A model generated the notes under the pieces. It was given only the letters and a program-made list of their open reading frames with translations. It did no database searches and had not been told where the DNA came from. The translations under genes and the position numbers were made by a program. A DNA stretch of 5,551 bases. Source: an uncultured Burkholderiales bacterium (GTDB taxonomy: Bacteria; Pseudomonadota; Gammaproteobacteria; Burkholderiales; Burkholderiaceae_C). This document shows positions 1 through 5,551 of this stretch, piece by piece; position 1 is the stretch's first letter; each line of letters opens with the position of its first letter. The stretch spans positions 1 through 5,551 of the forward strand of contig CALCBL010000139.1 in NCBI GenBank assembly GCA_937897495.1, given 5' to 3'.

Positions 1-426
1 GTGCCAAAGCAAGAGGATAACCCCAAGCGCGGCGGCAAACGCCCCGCCCCACGCGCGCTTAGACAGTTGGTTGTGGAAGATCAAGGCACCGATCAGGGCT
101 GAGAAGATGGGCATGGTGTAACCCAAAATGGCCGATCTGCCACTGGACAAATACTGGACTGCCAAGATGATCAAGGCGTGCCAAATGAACATGTTGAAAA
201 TAGCCAGCACCAACAATTTACGCCAGTACTGCCTGGGAATTCGAAAAGGCACTTTCATGACCACCAAGCCTAAGCCCAAAACGGGTGTGCCAATGAGCAA
301 GCAAAGCATCCGAAAAGTCAGGGGAGGAAAACCCGTGACGCCCAGCTTCAAAACAGGCCAGTTCAGGCCCCAAACCAAAGTGAGAAGCGCCAACAGCACC
401 CATTGGCGTTTTGTAAGTGAATGCAT
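1..426 (-). CDS. EamA/DMT-family membrane transporter, N-terminal half (cut by window edge)
   Basis: The minus strand is open from an ATG at 426-424 to the window edge, giving the first 142 residues of a protein whose 3' part lies outside. It is almost wholly hydrophobic, with about five predicted membrane segments (roughly residues 9-25, 35-56, 70-93, 97-117 and 123-141). The pattern LLALLTLVWGLNWPVLK near the N-terminus and YTMPIFSALIGALIF at 103-117 are typical of the first EamA repeat of drug/metabolite transporters. Full-length members have about 300 residues, ten helices and two EamA repeats, so about half is present. The family exports amino acids, metabolites or drugs across the inner membrane; the substrate cannot be told from this fragment. 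A stop codon lies three codons upstream of the ATG, which fixes the start. There is no good Shine-Dalgarno, since CCCCCT precedes the ATG. It is divergent from pyrF across 75 bp. Confidence 0.88.
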   Translation of the reverse strand, partial: MHSLTKRQWVLLALLTLVWGLNWPVLKLGVTGFPPLTFRMLCLLIGTPVLGLGLVVMKVPFRIPRQYWRKLLVLAIFNMFIWHALIILAVQYLSSGRSAILGYTMPIFSALIGALIFHNQLSKRAWGGAFAAALGVILLLWH

Positions 427-432
427 AGGGGG

Positions 433-438
433 ATCTTA
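433..438 (-). promoter_or_regulatory. Possible -10 element of the transporter gene
   Basis: On the minus strand TAAGAT (4 of 6 matches to TATAAT) ends six bases before the transporter ATG. This would place the transcript start at or beside the start codon. No convincing -35 hexamer is seen 16-18 bp upstream, so this is a weak call, made mainly because no other promoter-like sequence is apparent and the ATG lacks a Shine-Dalgarno. Confidence 0.25.
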
Positions 439-440
439 GT

Positions 441-458
441 GCTAAATAGCCGATTAGC
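441..458. repeat. Short dyad in the divergent promoter region
   Basis: GCTAA at 441-445 and TTAGC at 454-458 form a perfect 5-bp inverted repeat around an 8-bp spacer, between the transporter and pyrF starts. It is placed where an operator for either divergent gene could sit, but such short dyads are common by chance. No regulator can be assigned. Confidence 0.2.
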
Positions 459-466
459 GTGTGAGC

Positions 467-495
467 TTGGGTCTTGCAGCTTGAGCCTTTAAAAT
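467..495 (+). promoter_or_regulatory. Candidate sigma-70 promoter of pyrF
   Basis: TTGGGT at 467-472 (4 of 6 to TTGACA) and TAAAAT at 490-495 (5 of 6 to TATAAT) are separated by exactly 17 bp. The predicted transcription start falls at about 502, the A of the pyrF ATG, which would make the transcript leaderless or nearly so. The lack of any purine-rich Shine-Dalgarno between 485 and 501 fits this. An AGCTTG direct repeat (464-469 and 478-483) overlaps the -35 and spacer. The call is by eye from two hexamers only. Confidence 0.4.
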
Positions 496-501
496 CTGGC
501 C

Positions 502-1344
502 ATGACCTTCTTAGAACATCTGCAAGGCGCCGAGCGCCAAAACGGCTCACTGTTGTGCGTCGGCCTTGACCCTGAACCCAGCAAATTTCCTGCAAGCATG
601 AAGGGCGATGCCAGCAAGATCTATGATTTTTGCGCGCAGATTGTCGATGCCACAGCCGATTTGGCCATTTCGTTCAAGCCCCAAATTGCTTACTTCGCTG
701 CGCACCGCGCAGAAGATCAATTGGAAAAACTCATGGCACACATGCGCCGCAACGCGCCGCATGTGCCAGTTATTTTGGATGCCAAGCGCGGCGACATTGG
801 CGCCACCGCCGAGCAATATGCCATCGAAGCCTTTGAGCGCTATGGCGCCGACGCGGTCACGCTCTCGCCCTTCATGGGCTTTGACTCTGTGCAGCCGTAT
901 TTGAAACACCATGGCAAGGGCGCGTTTTTGTTGTGCCGCACGTCTAACCCTGGGGGCGATGATCTGCAGAACCAGCGCTTGGCTTCTGTGGACGGCCAGC
1001 CTTTGCTGTACGAACACATTGCCAAGCTAGCGCAAGGCCCTTGGAATGTGAATGGCCAGTTAGGCTTGGTGGTAGGTGCCACCTACCCTGCTGAGATTGA
1101 ACGTGTGCGCAGTTTGGCGCCTACTTTGCCTTTGCTGATTCCCGGTGTGGGTGCGCAAGGCGGCGACGCCGTGGCCACCATCAAGGCCGGTTACCGCCAG
1201 CGCAACGGTGCCACCACCGGTGCGGTCATTGTGAGTTCATCGCGGGCTATTTTGTACGCGTCTTCGGGCCCTGATTTTGCACAAGCTGCGCGCAATGAAG
1301 CCATGCGAACGCGTGATGTTTTGAGAGCTGCCGCGCAAAGCTGA
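502..1344 (+). CDS. pyrF: Orotidine-5'-phosphate decarboxylase, type 2 subfamily
   Basis: This cytoplasmic enzyme converts orotidine 5'-monophosphate to UMP, the last step of de novo pyrimidine synthesis. The 280-residue protein is full length for the longer 'subfamily 2' PyrF found in betaproteobacteria and mycobacteria; the E. coli type is about 240. The TIM-barrel motifs are in order: CVGLDP at 19-24; FKPQ at 58-61; the catalytic D93-A-K95-R-G-D98 in [10 protein letters not shown], supplying the conserved Asp-Lys-Asp charge network; LSPFMG at 121-126; CRTSNPG at 145-151; [10 protein letters not shown] at 213-222; and SSSR at 245-248, with the phosphate-binding loops in the last two. The ATG at 502 is the first possible ATG, because an in-frame TAA lies at 490-492. 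No Shine-Dalgarno is visible. It stands alone, divergent from a transporter and convergent with uvrA, so it is probably monocistronic. Confidence 0.97.
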   Translation: MTFLEHLQGAERQNGSLLCVGLDPEPSKFPASMKGDASKIYDFCAQIVDATADLAISFKPQIAYFAAHRAEDQLEKLMAHMRRNAPHVPVILDAKRGDIGATAEQYAIEAFERYGADAVTLSPFMGFDSVQPYLKHHGKGAFLLCRTSNPGGDDLQNQRLASVDGQPLLYEHIAKLAQGPWNVNGQLGLVVGATYPAEIERVRSLAPTLPLLIPGVGAQGGDAVATIKAGYRQRNGATTGAVIVSSSRAILYASSGPDFAQAARNEAMRTRDVLRAAAQS

Positions 1345-1357
1345 AGCGCCTCAATGG

Positions 1358-1390
1358 CCTGATGCAAATGCATTCAGGACATTTTATTTT
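1358..1390 (+). terminator. Rho-independent terminator of pyrF
   Basis: Fourteen bases after the pyrF stop, CCTGATGC (1358-1365) pairs with GCATTCAGG (1370-1378) with one bulged T, closing an AAAT loop. This gives eight base pairs. A T-rich tail, ATTTTATTTTT at 1381-1391, follows two bases later. The tail is read in pyrF's direction and overlaps the stop codon and last two codons of convergent uvrA. On the opposite strand no T-run follows the hairpin, so it does not look like a good terminator for uvrA. Confidence 0.65.
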
Positions 1391-4300
1391 TCAAGCAAGC
1401 GCTTCAAGTAACGGCCAGTAAAGCTGGCTGGATTTTGCGCCAGTGTTTCGGGCGTACCTACGCCCACCACCGTACCGCCACACGAGCCGCCTTCAGGGCC
1501 CATGTCGATCAACCAATCGGCGGTTTTGATCACATCGAGGTTGTGCTCAATGACCACAATGGTGTTGCCCGCATCGCGCAGTTGGTGCAAAACTTTGAGC
1601 AACAAAGCAATGTCGGCAAAGTGCAGGCCCGTGGTGGGCTCGTCCAAAATGTAAAGCGTGCGACCTGTGTCGCGCTTGGACAATTCCAGTGCCAGCTTCA
1701 CCCGCTGTGCTTCACCACCCGACAAGGTGGTGGCGGCTTGACCTAAGTGGATATAACTCAAACCGACATCGAGCAAAGTCTGTAGTTTTCGTGCAATGGT
1801 AGGCACCGCATTGAAAAACTCAAACGCCGCCTCAACGGTCATGTCCAGCATTTGGGCAATGTTTTTGCCCTTGTACAAAATTTCCAAAGTTTCGCGGTTG
1901 TAACGTTGGCCGTGGCAGACATCGCACGGCACATAGACGTCGGGCAAGAAGTGCATTTCCACTTTCACCATGCCGTCGCCTTGACAGGCTTCGCAGCGTC
2001 CGCCGCCGTTAGAAGCGCTGACGTTAAAGCTGAAGCGACCGGGGCCGTACCCGCGTTCGCGCGCTGCGGGCACCTCGGTCATGAGATCGCGAATGTGCGT
2101 GAACATGCCGGTGTAAGTGGCGGGGTTGCTGCGCGGTGTGCGGCCAATGGGCGACTGGTCGACGTTGATGACCTTGTCGAAATGGTAGAGCCCCAAAATG
2201 TCTTCGTGGGCGGCGGGCTCGTCGTGTGCGCGGTGAATGCTGCGCGCGGCTGCGGTGTACAAAGTTTCGTTGACCAAGGTGGATTTGCCGGAGCCCGATA
2301 CACCTGTGACGCAGGTTAAAAGTCCGACAGGGAAGGCTGCCCGCACGCTTTTCAAATTGTGGCCTTGTGCCCCCACAATTTCAATAAAGTCTTTGCCTGG
2401 CGCATGGCGCTTGGTCGGCACTTCAATGGCTTTGCGGCCCGACAAATATTGACCGGTCAATGAATCGGGCGCTAATAAAATATCGGCGCAAGTACCTTGC
2501 GCCATCACGCGTCCGCCATGCACGCCAGCACCTGGCCCCATGTCAATCACATGGTCGGCAATGCGAATCATGTCTTCGTCGTGCTCGACCACCAGCACAC
2601 TGTTGCCAATGTCGCGCAAATGTTTCAGAGTGCCAATGAGGCGATCGTTGTCGCGTTGGTGCAGACCAATGCTGGGCTCGTCCAACACGTACATCACACC
2701 AGTGAGGCCCGAGCCAATTTGGCTGGCCAAGCGAATGCGTTGTGATTCACCGCCTGAGAGTGTGTCGGCACTTCGATCAAGGCTTAAATAGTTCAGGCCC
2801 ACATCGTTCAAGAACTTCAAGCGCGAGCCAATTTCGTGCACCACTTTATCGGCAATCTCGGCCTTTGCACCATGCAGTTTCAAGCTTTGAAAATAGGTTT
2901 GGGCTTCGCCTAAAGTGACATGGTTCACCTCATAAATGGCGCGCGCTTGCGTACCCTCGCCGATTCGCACATGGCGGGCTTCGCGGCGCAAACGCGTGCC
3001 CTTGCAATCTGCACAAGCATGGTGACTGCGCATGCGCGCCAAGTCTTCTCGGACCACACTGGAATCGGTTTCTTTGTAGCGCCGAGTGAGGTTGGGAATG
3101 ATGCCTTCGAAGGGGTGCTTTTTGGAAACCTTCTTGCCCTTGGAGGCGCCCGATTCCATGATGTAACTGAACTTGATGTCTTCTTCGCCTGAGCCCCACA
3201 AAATGCTGTGACGAACTGCGTCTGGCAGAGATTCAAAAGGTGCTTCTACATCAAACGCGTAATGTTTGGCCAAGCTCTCGAGCATGCTGAAGTAAAAACC
3301 ATTGCGCCGGTCCCAACCCTTGATGGCGCCACTGGCCAAGCTCAAACTGGGGAAGGCCACCACGCGGTCAATGTCAAACACTTCGGTGGTGCCCAGGCCA
3401 TCGCACGTGGTGCAAGCGCCCATGGGCGAGTTGAATGAGAACAAACGCGGTTCGAGTTCGGCAATCGAGTAATGACACACAGGGCAGGCAAACTTGGCAT
3501 TGAACATGTGTTCTTTGCTCGTGTCCATTTCAACGGCGATAGCACGCTGTTCTGCCAGCCTTAAGGCGGCTTCAAAACTTTCGGCAATGCGCTGACGCAG
3601 TGCATCGCGCGCGGGCGCTTCTGCTTCGTGGCGAATTTTGATGCGATCGACCACCACATCAATGTCATGCTTTTCAGTTTTCTTCAAAGTGGGCAAATCT
3701 TCCACTTCATAAGTTTGCCCATTGATGCGAAAGCGCACATAACCCAGCGCTTGCATTTGCTCAAAAACTTTTTCAAACTCGCCTTTGCGTTCGCGCGCAA
3801 TGGGCGCCACGATCATGAGGCGCGTGTCTTCGGGCAACTCCAAAACGGCGTCGACCATTTGACTCACGGTTTGCGCTTGAAGCGCCAAGTTGTGGTCAGG
3901 GCAATAAGGTGTGCCCGCGCGTGCAAACAGCAGGCGCAAATAGTCGTGAATTTCGGTCACGGTGCCCACGGTAGAGCGCGGGTTGTGGCTGGTGGCTTTT
4001 TGTTCGATGGAGATGGCGGGCGACAGGCCCTCAATCAAATCGACATCGGGCTTGTCCATCAGTTGCAAAAACTGACGCGCATAAGCCGACAAGCTTTCGA
4101 CATAACGGCGTTGACCCTCGGCATACAAGGTGTCAAAGGCCAAGCTCGATTTGCCTGAACCGCTAAGACCGGTGATCACCACCAGTTGGTTGCGCGGAAT
4201 ATCGAGGTCGATGTTTTTAAGGTTGTGCGTGCGGGCGCCTCGAACGCTGATGTGCGTTTGGCGCAGGGCGCTGGCCAAATAGGCGCCCTCTGCAGGGTTT

Positions 4301-4437
4301 TCGTCTGTCATGAGGCCCGCTTCGTGCCGCGCTGCTGCCAAAGCGGCTTCTAACAGGCGAACTTTTTCCCTGGCAGCTTCCAGTTCAGTGAGACTTGCGG
4401 GGGCGTTGGGTGCGTTCAAAATCGAGGTGTCAGACAA
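1384..4437 (-). CDS. uvrA: UvrABC excinuclease subunit A, with N-terminal extension
   Basis: UvrA is the damage-sensing ATPase of nucleotide excision repair. It dimerises, finds distorted DNA such as UV photoproducts, loads UvrB and leaves. The 1017-residue protein carries both ABC modules. Module 1 has Walker A GLSGSGKS at 90-97, the UvrB-binding region near 212-240 ([12 protein letters not shown]), zinc module C318-X2-C321-X20-C342-X2-C345, a further Cys pair at 475/478, signature LSGGESQR at 560-567, Walker B ending D586-E587 and switch H619. Module 2 has Walker [10 protein letters not shown] at 712-720, zinc module C815-X2-C818-X19-C838-X2-C841, signature LSGGEAQR at 905-912, Walker B D932-E933 and H965. 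E. coli UvrA has 940 residues and begins at a point matching residue ~62 here. The given start is TTG at 4437-4435 with GAGG only three bases upstream; an ATG at 4311-4309 (residue 43) is the main alternative. SASN at 807-810 looks like an insertion. No LexA box is seen. Confidence 0.97.
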   Translation of the reverse strand: MSDTSILNAPNAPASLTELEAAREKVRLLEAALAAARHEAGLMTDENPAEGAYLASALRQTHISVRGARTHNLKNIDLDIPRNQLVVITGLSGSGKSSLAFDTLYAEGQRRYVESLSAYARQFLQLMDKPDVDLIEGLSPAISIEQKATSHNPRSTVGTVTEIHDYLRLLFARAGTPYCPDHNLALQAQTVSQMVDAVLELPEDTRLMIVAPIARERKGEFEKVFEQMQALGYVRFRINGQTYEVEDLPTLKKTEKHDIDVVVDRIKIRHEAEAPARDALRQRIAESFEAALRLAEQRAIAVEMDTSKEHMFNAKFACPVCHYSIAELEPRLFSFNSPMGACTTCDGLGTTEVFDIDRVVAFPSLSLASGAIKGWDRRNGFYFSMLESLAKHYAFDVEAPFESLPDAVRHSILWGSGEEDIKFSYIMESGASKGKKVSKKHPFEGIIPNLTRRYKETDSSVVREDLARMRSHHACADCKGTRLRREARHVRIGEGTQARAIYEVNHVTLGEAQTYFQSLKLHGAKAEIADKVVHEIGSRLKFLNDVGLNYLSLDRSADTLSGGESQRIRLASQIGSGLTGVMYVLDEPSIGLHQRDNDRLIGTLKHLRDIGNSVLVVEHDEDMIRIADHVIDMGPGAGVHGGRVMAQGTCADILLAPDSLTGQYLSGRKAIEVPTKRHAPGKDFIEIVGAQGHNLKSVRAAFPVGLLTCVTGVSGSGKSTLVNETLYTAAARSIHRAHDEPAAHEDILGLYHFDKVINVDQSPIGRTPRSNPATYTGMFTHIRDLMTEVPAARERGYGPGRFSFNVSASNGGGRCEACQGDGMVKVEMHFLPDVYVPCDVCHGQRYNRETLEILYKGKNIAQMLDMTVEAAFEFFNAVPTIARKLQTLLDVGLSYIHLGQAATTLSGGEAQRVKLALELSKRDTGRTLYILDEPTTGLHFADIALLLKVLHQLRDAGNTIVVIEHNLDVIKTADWLIDMGPEGGSCGGTVVGVGTPETLAQNPASFTGRYLKRLLEK

Positions 4438-4445
4438 AACCCTCG

Positions 4446-4474
4446 ATTATCGCTAAAGAAGCCAAGTCTGTCGT
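4446..4474 (-). promoter_or_regulatory. Candidate uvrA promoter
   Basis: On the minus strand GATAAT (4451-4446, 5 of 6 to TATAAT) lies 17 bp downstream of ACGACA (4474-4469, 4 of 6 to TTGACA). The predicted transcript start is near 4439, only about two bases before the TTG start codon. Either the gene is mainly read from bciA's transcript, or translation really begins further in, for example at the ATG at 4311. The -35 lies in the stem and loop of the inverted repeat described separately. Weak evidence from sequence alone. Confidence 0.35.
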
Positions 4475-4484
4475 TGGCAGACTT
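4464..4484. repeat. Perfect inverted repeat between bciA and uvrA
   Basis: AAGTCTG (4464-4470) and CAGACTT (4478-4484) are perfect 7-bp complements around a 7-base loop; two more inner pairs (one G-U) are possible. The repeat covers part of the bciA stop codon. In the direction of bciA transcription it is followed by GGCTTCTTT, a poor T-run, so it would be a leaky terminator or an mRNA 3'-end stabiliser at best. It could also be an operator, as it overlaps the possible uvrA -35. It does not fit the LexA pattern CTGT-N8-ACAG. Confidence 0.45.
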
Positions 4485-5502
4485 AAAAAACTGCGTGATC
4501 GCCGCGTTCTAAGGACGTTTTGCCGCTCACCAAGGCTTGGTAGCAGTCCCAAAGGGTTTCTTGGCCTGTAGAAGGCGTGGCGTTGGCATCGTAGCGGCCT
4601 TGGGTTTCATCCCAGACCAACATCGATTCGGTGGCGTAGTAGCGTCCAATGCGGGCCAATTCGGCTTTGTTGGCCAAAGGCGGAATGAGGTGGCCCAACA
4701 AGGACAAAGCGCCAATGATGACGTCCATCATTTTGACCGGCACATGGCTGTACTTGGGCGGTTTGCCAAACAATGAAAACAAGTATTCCCCTTGCTGCAA
4801 GGGTGTGATGGCAGGGCCTGGGCCGCCAATGGGCAAAATTCGATTGTGCAACGCAGGGTCTGTCACGCATTGCGCCAAGTAGTTGCCTAGATCTGGGTCG
4901 CTGATGGGTTTGCAAGCCGTCAGTTGGCCATCTCCAAACAATAAAAAGGGTTTGCCTTTGCGAACCCGTTCAATTTGGCCGCACAGCGATTTGAAAAATG
5001 CGGTGGGCCTGACGATGGCATAGCGCATGCCCGATTTCACCAAAGCGTCTTCGAAAGCCAGTTTGGCATGCTGAAAGGTGAGCAAAGGTTTTTGCACGCA
5101 AATGGCCGACAGCAACACAAAGTGTTTGACCCCTGAGGCCTGCGCCACATTCAAGGCCAACATGTGTGCTGCATGGTCAATGGCCCAAGCATCTTTGGGG
5201 TTGCCGGTGCGAGAGGCCAAACAAGACATGAGCGTGTCAAATTGCTCGCCTGCAAAACCATCTTGGGTTAGAGAATTTAAATCGGTCACATCGCCTGTGC
5301 GAAAAATGGCGCCGGGCAATTTGGCCTCCCAATCTTGCAATGAGAGTTTGCCATTCACGCCTGCCTTAGCTCGAATGAAGCACACCACCTCGTGGCCTTC
5401 GCGCAGCAAAGATTTGACGGCGGCTTGACCAATGGTGCCTGTGGCACCCAACACCAAGACACGTTGCCTAGCCGGCGCATTCAATAGCGCGTCAGTAGTC
5501 AT
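4483..5502 (-). CDS. bciA: NADPH-dependent 3,8-divinyl (proto)chlorophyllide a 8-vinyl reductase
   Basis: BciA reduces the C8 vinyl group of divinyl (proto)chlorophyllide to ethyl with NADPH, a late step of chlorophyll and bacteriochlorophyll synthesis. The 339-residue protein is an atypical short-chain dehydrogenase. It has the nucleotide-binding Rossmann start VLVLGATGTIG at 15-25 and then the blocks specific to the BciA/plant DVR family: SCLASRTG at 93-100, LSAICVQKPLL at 131-141, RPTAFFKSL at 165-173, ACKPIS at 196-201, LPIGGPG at 223-229 and IGRYYATESMLV at 285-296. The end, GDHAVF, is of the kind I associate with full-length bacterial members. The family assignment rests on recalled similarity to plant DVR and bacterial BciA; a general NmrA-like reductase is much less likely. 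The ATG at 5502-5500 is the only good start, as an in-frame TAG lies 24 bases upstream. It has no well-spaced Shine-Dalgarno and overlaps the stop of an upstream frame by 11 bp, suggesting coupled translation. uvrA follows 45 bp downstream. Confidence 0.93.
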   Translation of the reverse strand: MTTDALLNAPARQRVLVLGATGTIGQAAVKSLLREGHEVVCFIRAKAGVNGKLSLQDWEAKLPGAIFRTGDVTDLNSLTQDGFAGEQFDTLMSCLASRTGNPKDAWAIDHAAHMLALNVAQASGVKHFVLLSAICVQKPLLTFQHAKLAFEDALVKSGMRYAIVRPTAFFKSLCGQIERVRKGKPFLLFGDGQLTACKPISDPDLGNYLAQCVTDPALHNRILPIGGPGPAITPLQQGEYLFSLFGKPPKYSHVPVKMMDVIIGALSLLGHLIPPLANKAELARIGRYYATESMLVWDETQGRYDANATPSTGQETLWDCYQALVSGKTSLERGDHAVF

Positions 5503-5551
5503 CTCTTTTGGCTTTGGCTCGTGCTAGCAAATCAGCCCCATGGGCTAAGCC
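5492..5551 (-). CDS. C-terminal end of an unidentified gene upstream of bciA (partial)
   Basis: One minus-strand frame is open from the window edge to a TGA at 5494-5492, encoding the last 19 residues of a protein that ends in AKAKRDDY. The other two frames contain stops in this stretch (TAG in the bciA frame, TGA in the third), so this is the only one that can carry a gene into the region. Its TGA falls inside the first codons of bciA (ATGACTACTGA, 11-bp overlap), a layout common for translationally coupled genes, and would explain why bciA lacks its own well-placed ribosome binding site. The tail is charged and helical-looking but too short to assign a family. It could also be chance. Confidence 0.45.
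   Translation of the reverse strand, partial: GLAHGADLLARAKAKRDDY

Noticed and set aside
128..439. Plus-strand open frame of 103 codons
   Set aside because: It is antisense to the transporter gene, whose minus-strand frame reads as a clear membrane protein; the plus-strand product is low-complexity and basic with no recognisable family.
218..595. Minus-strand open frame of 125 codons spanning the transporter start, the gap and the pyrF start
   Set aside because: It crosses two better supported genes and their promoter region and shows no known motif.
547..1017. Minus-strand open frame of 156 codons inside pyrF
   Set aside because: An antisense shadow of pyrF, which has all catalytic motifs in the plus frame.
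1852..2319. Plus-strand open frame of 155 codons with Ala/Val-rich product
   Set aside because: Antisense shadow of the second ABC module of uvrA, with no start context or family signature.
3628..4158. Plus-strand open frame of 176 codons
   Set aside because: Antisense to conserved UvrA coding sequence, including the UvrB-binding region; stop-free runs on the opposite strand are expected from codon bias here.
4464..4484. LexA (SOS) box upstream of uvrA
   Set aside because: The CTG and CAG half-sites are seven bases apart instead of ten, so the classic CTGT-N8-ACAG spacing is not met.
1..5551. CRISPR array, tRNA, rRNA, insertion sequence or defence system
   Set aside because: No regularly spaced repeats, no transposase or terminal inverted repeats, no cloverleaf or rRNA-like stretch were seen; nearly all sequence is covered by the genes described.

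Overview
The window looks like ordinary chromosome of a betaproteobacterium, most likely a Comamonadaceae-type freshwater bacterium with (bacterio)chlorophyll synthesis genes. The reasons are a moderate-to-high GC coding style, a 'type 2' PyrF, a UvrA close to the proteobacterial type, and a BciA-like 8-vinyl reductase, an enzyme found in (bacterio)chlorophyll makers such as aerobic anoxygenic phototrophs. The genus is inference; no rRNA or other taxonomic marker is present.

Layout from left to right. (1) Positions 1-426, minus strand: the N-terminal half of an EamA/DMT-family membrane transporter, cut by the window edge. (2) Positions 427-501: a 75-bp divergent intergenic region with weak promoter-like elements and a small dyad, and no clear Shine-Dalgarno for either gene. 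(3) Positions 502-1344, plus strand: pyrF, orotidine-5'-phosphate decarboxylase, followed by a hairpin plus T-rich terminator at 1358-1390 that runs into the end of the next, convergent gene. (4) Positions 1384-4437, minus strand: uvrA, the damage-recognition ATPase of nucleotide excision repair, with an N-terminal extension of about 60 residues and a TTG start. (5) Positions 4438-4482: a 45-bp gap with a perfect inverted repeat over the bciA stop codon and a possible uvrA promoter. (6) Positions 4483-5502, minus strand: bciA. (7) Positions 5492-5551, minus strand: the probable last 19 codons of another gene, whose stop overlaps the bciA start by 11 bp.

Functionally these are mostly unrelated housekeeping genes: pyrimidine synthesis, DNA repair and membrane export. 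The minus-strand run (unknown upstream gene, bciA, uvrA) could be one transcription unit, which would join a photopigment gene to a UV-damage repair gene. I see no mobile element, CRISPR array, RNA gene or defence system. The points most worth checking are the bciA-uvrA linkage, the UvrA extension and start codon, a short insertion before its C-terminal zinc module, and the possible leaderless start of pyrF. I do not see a previously undescribed system here.
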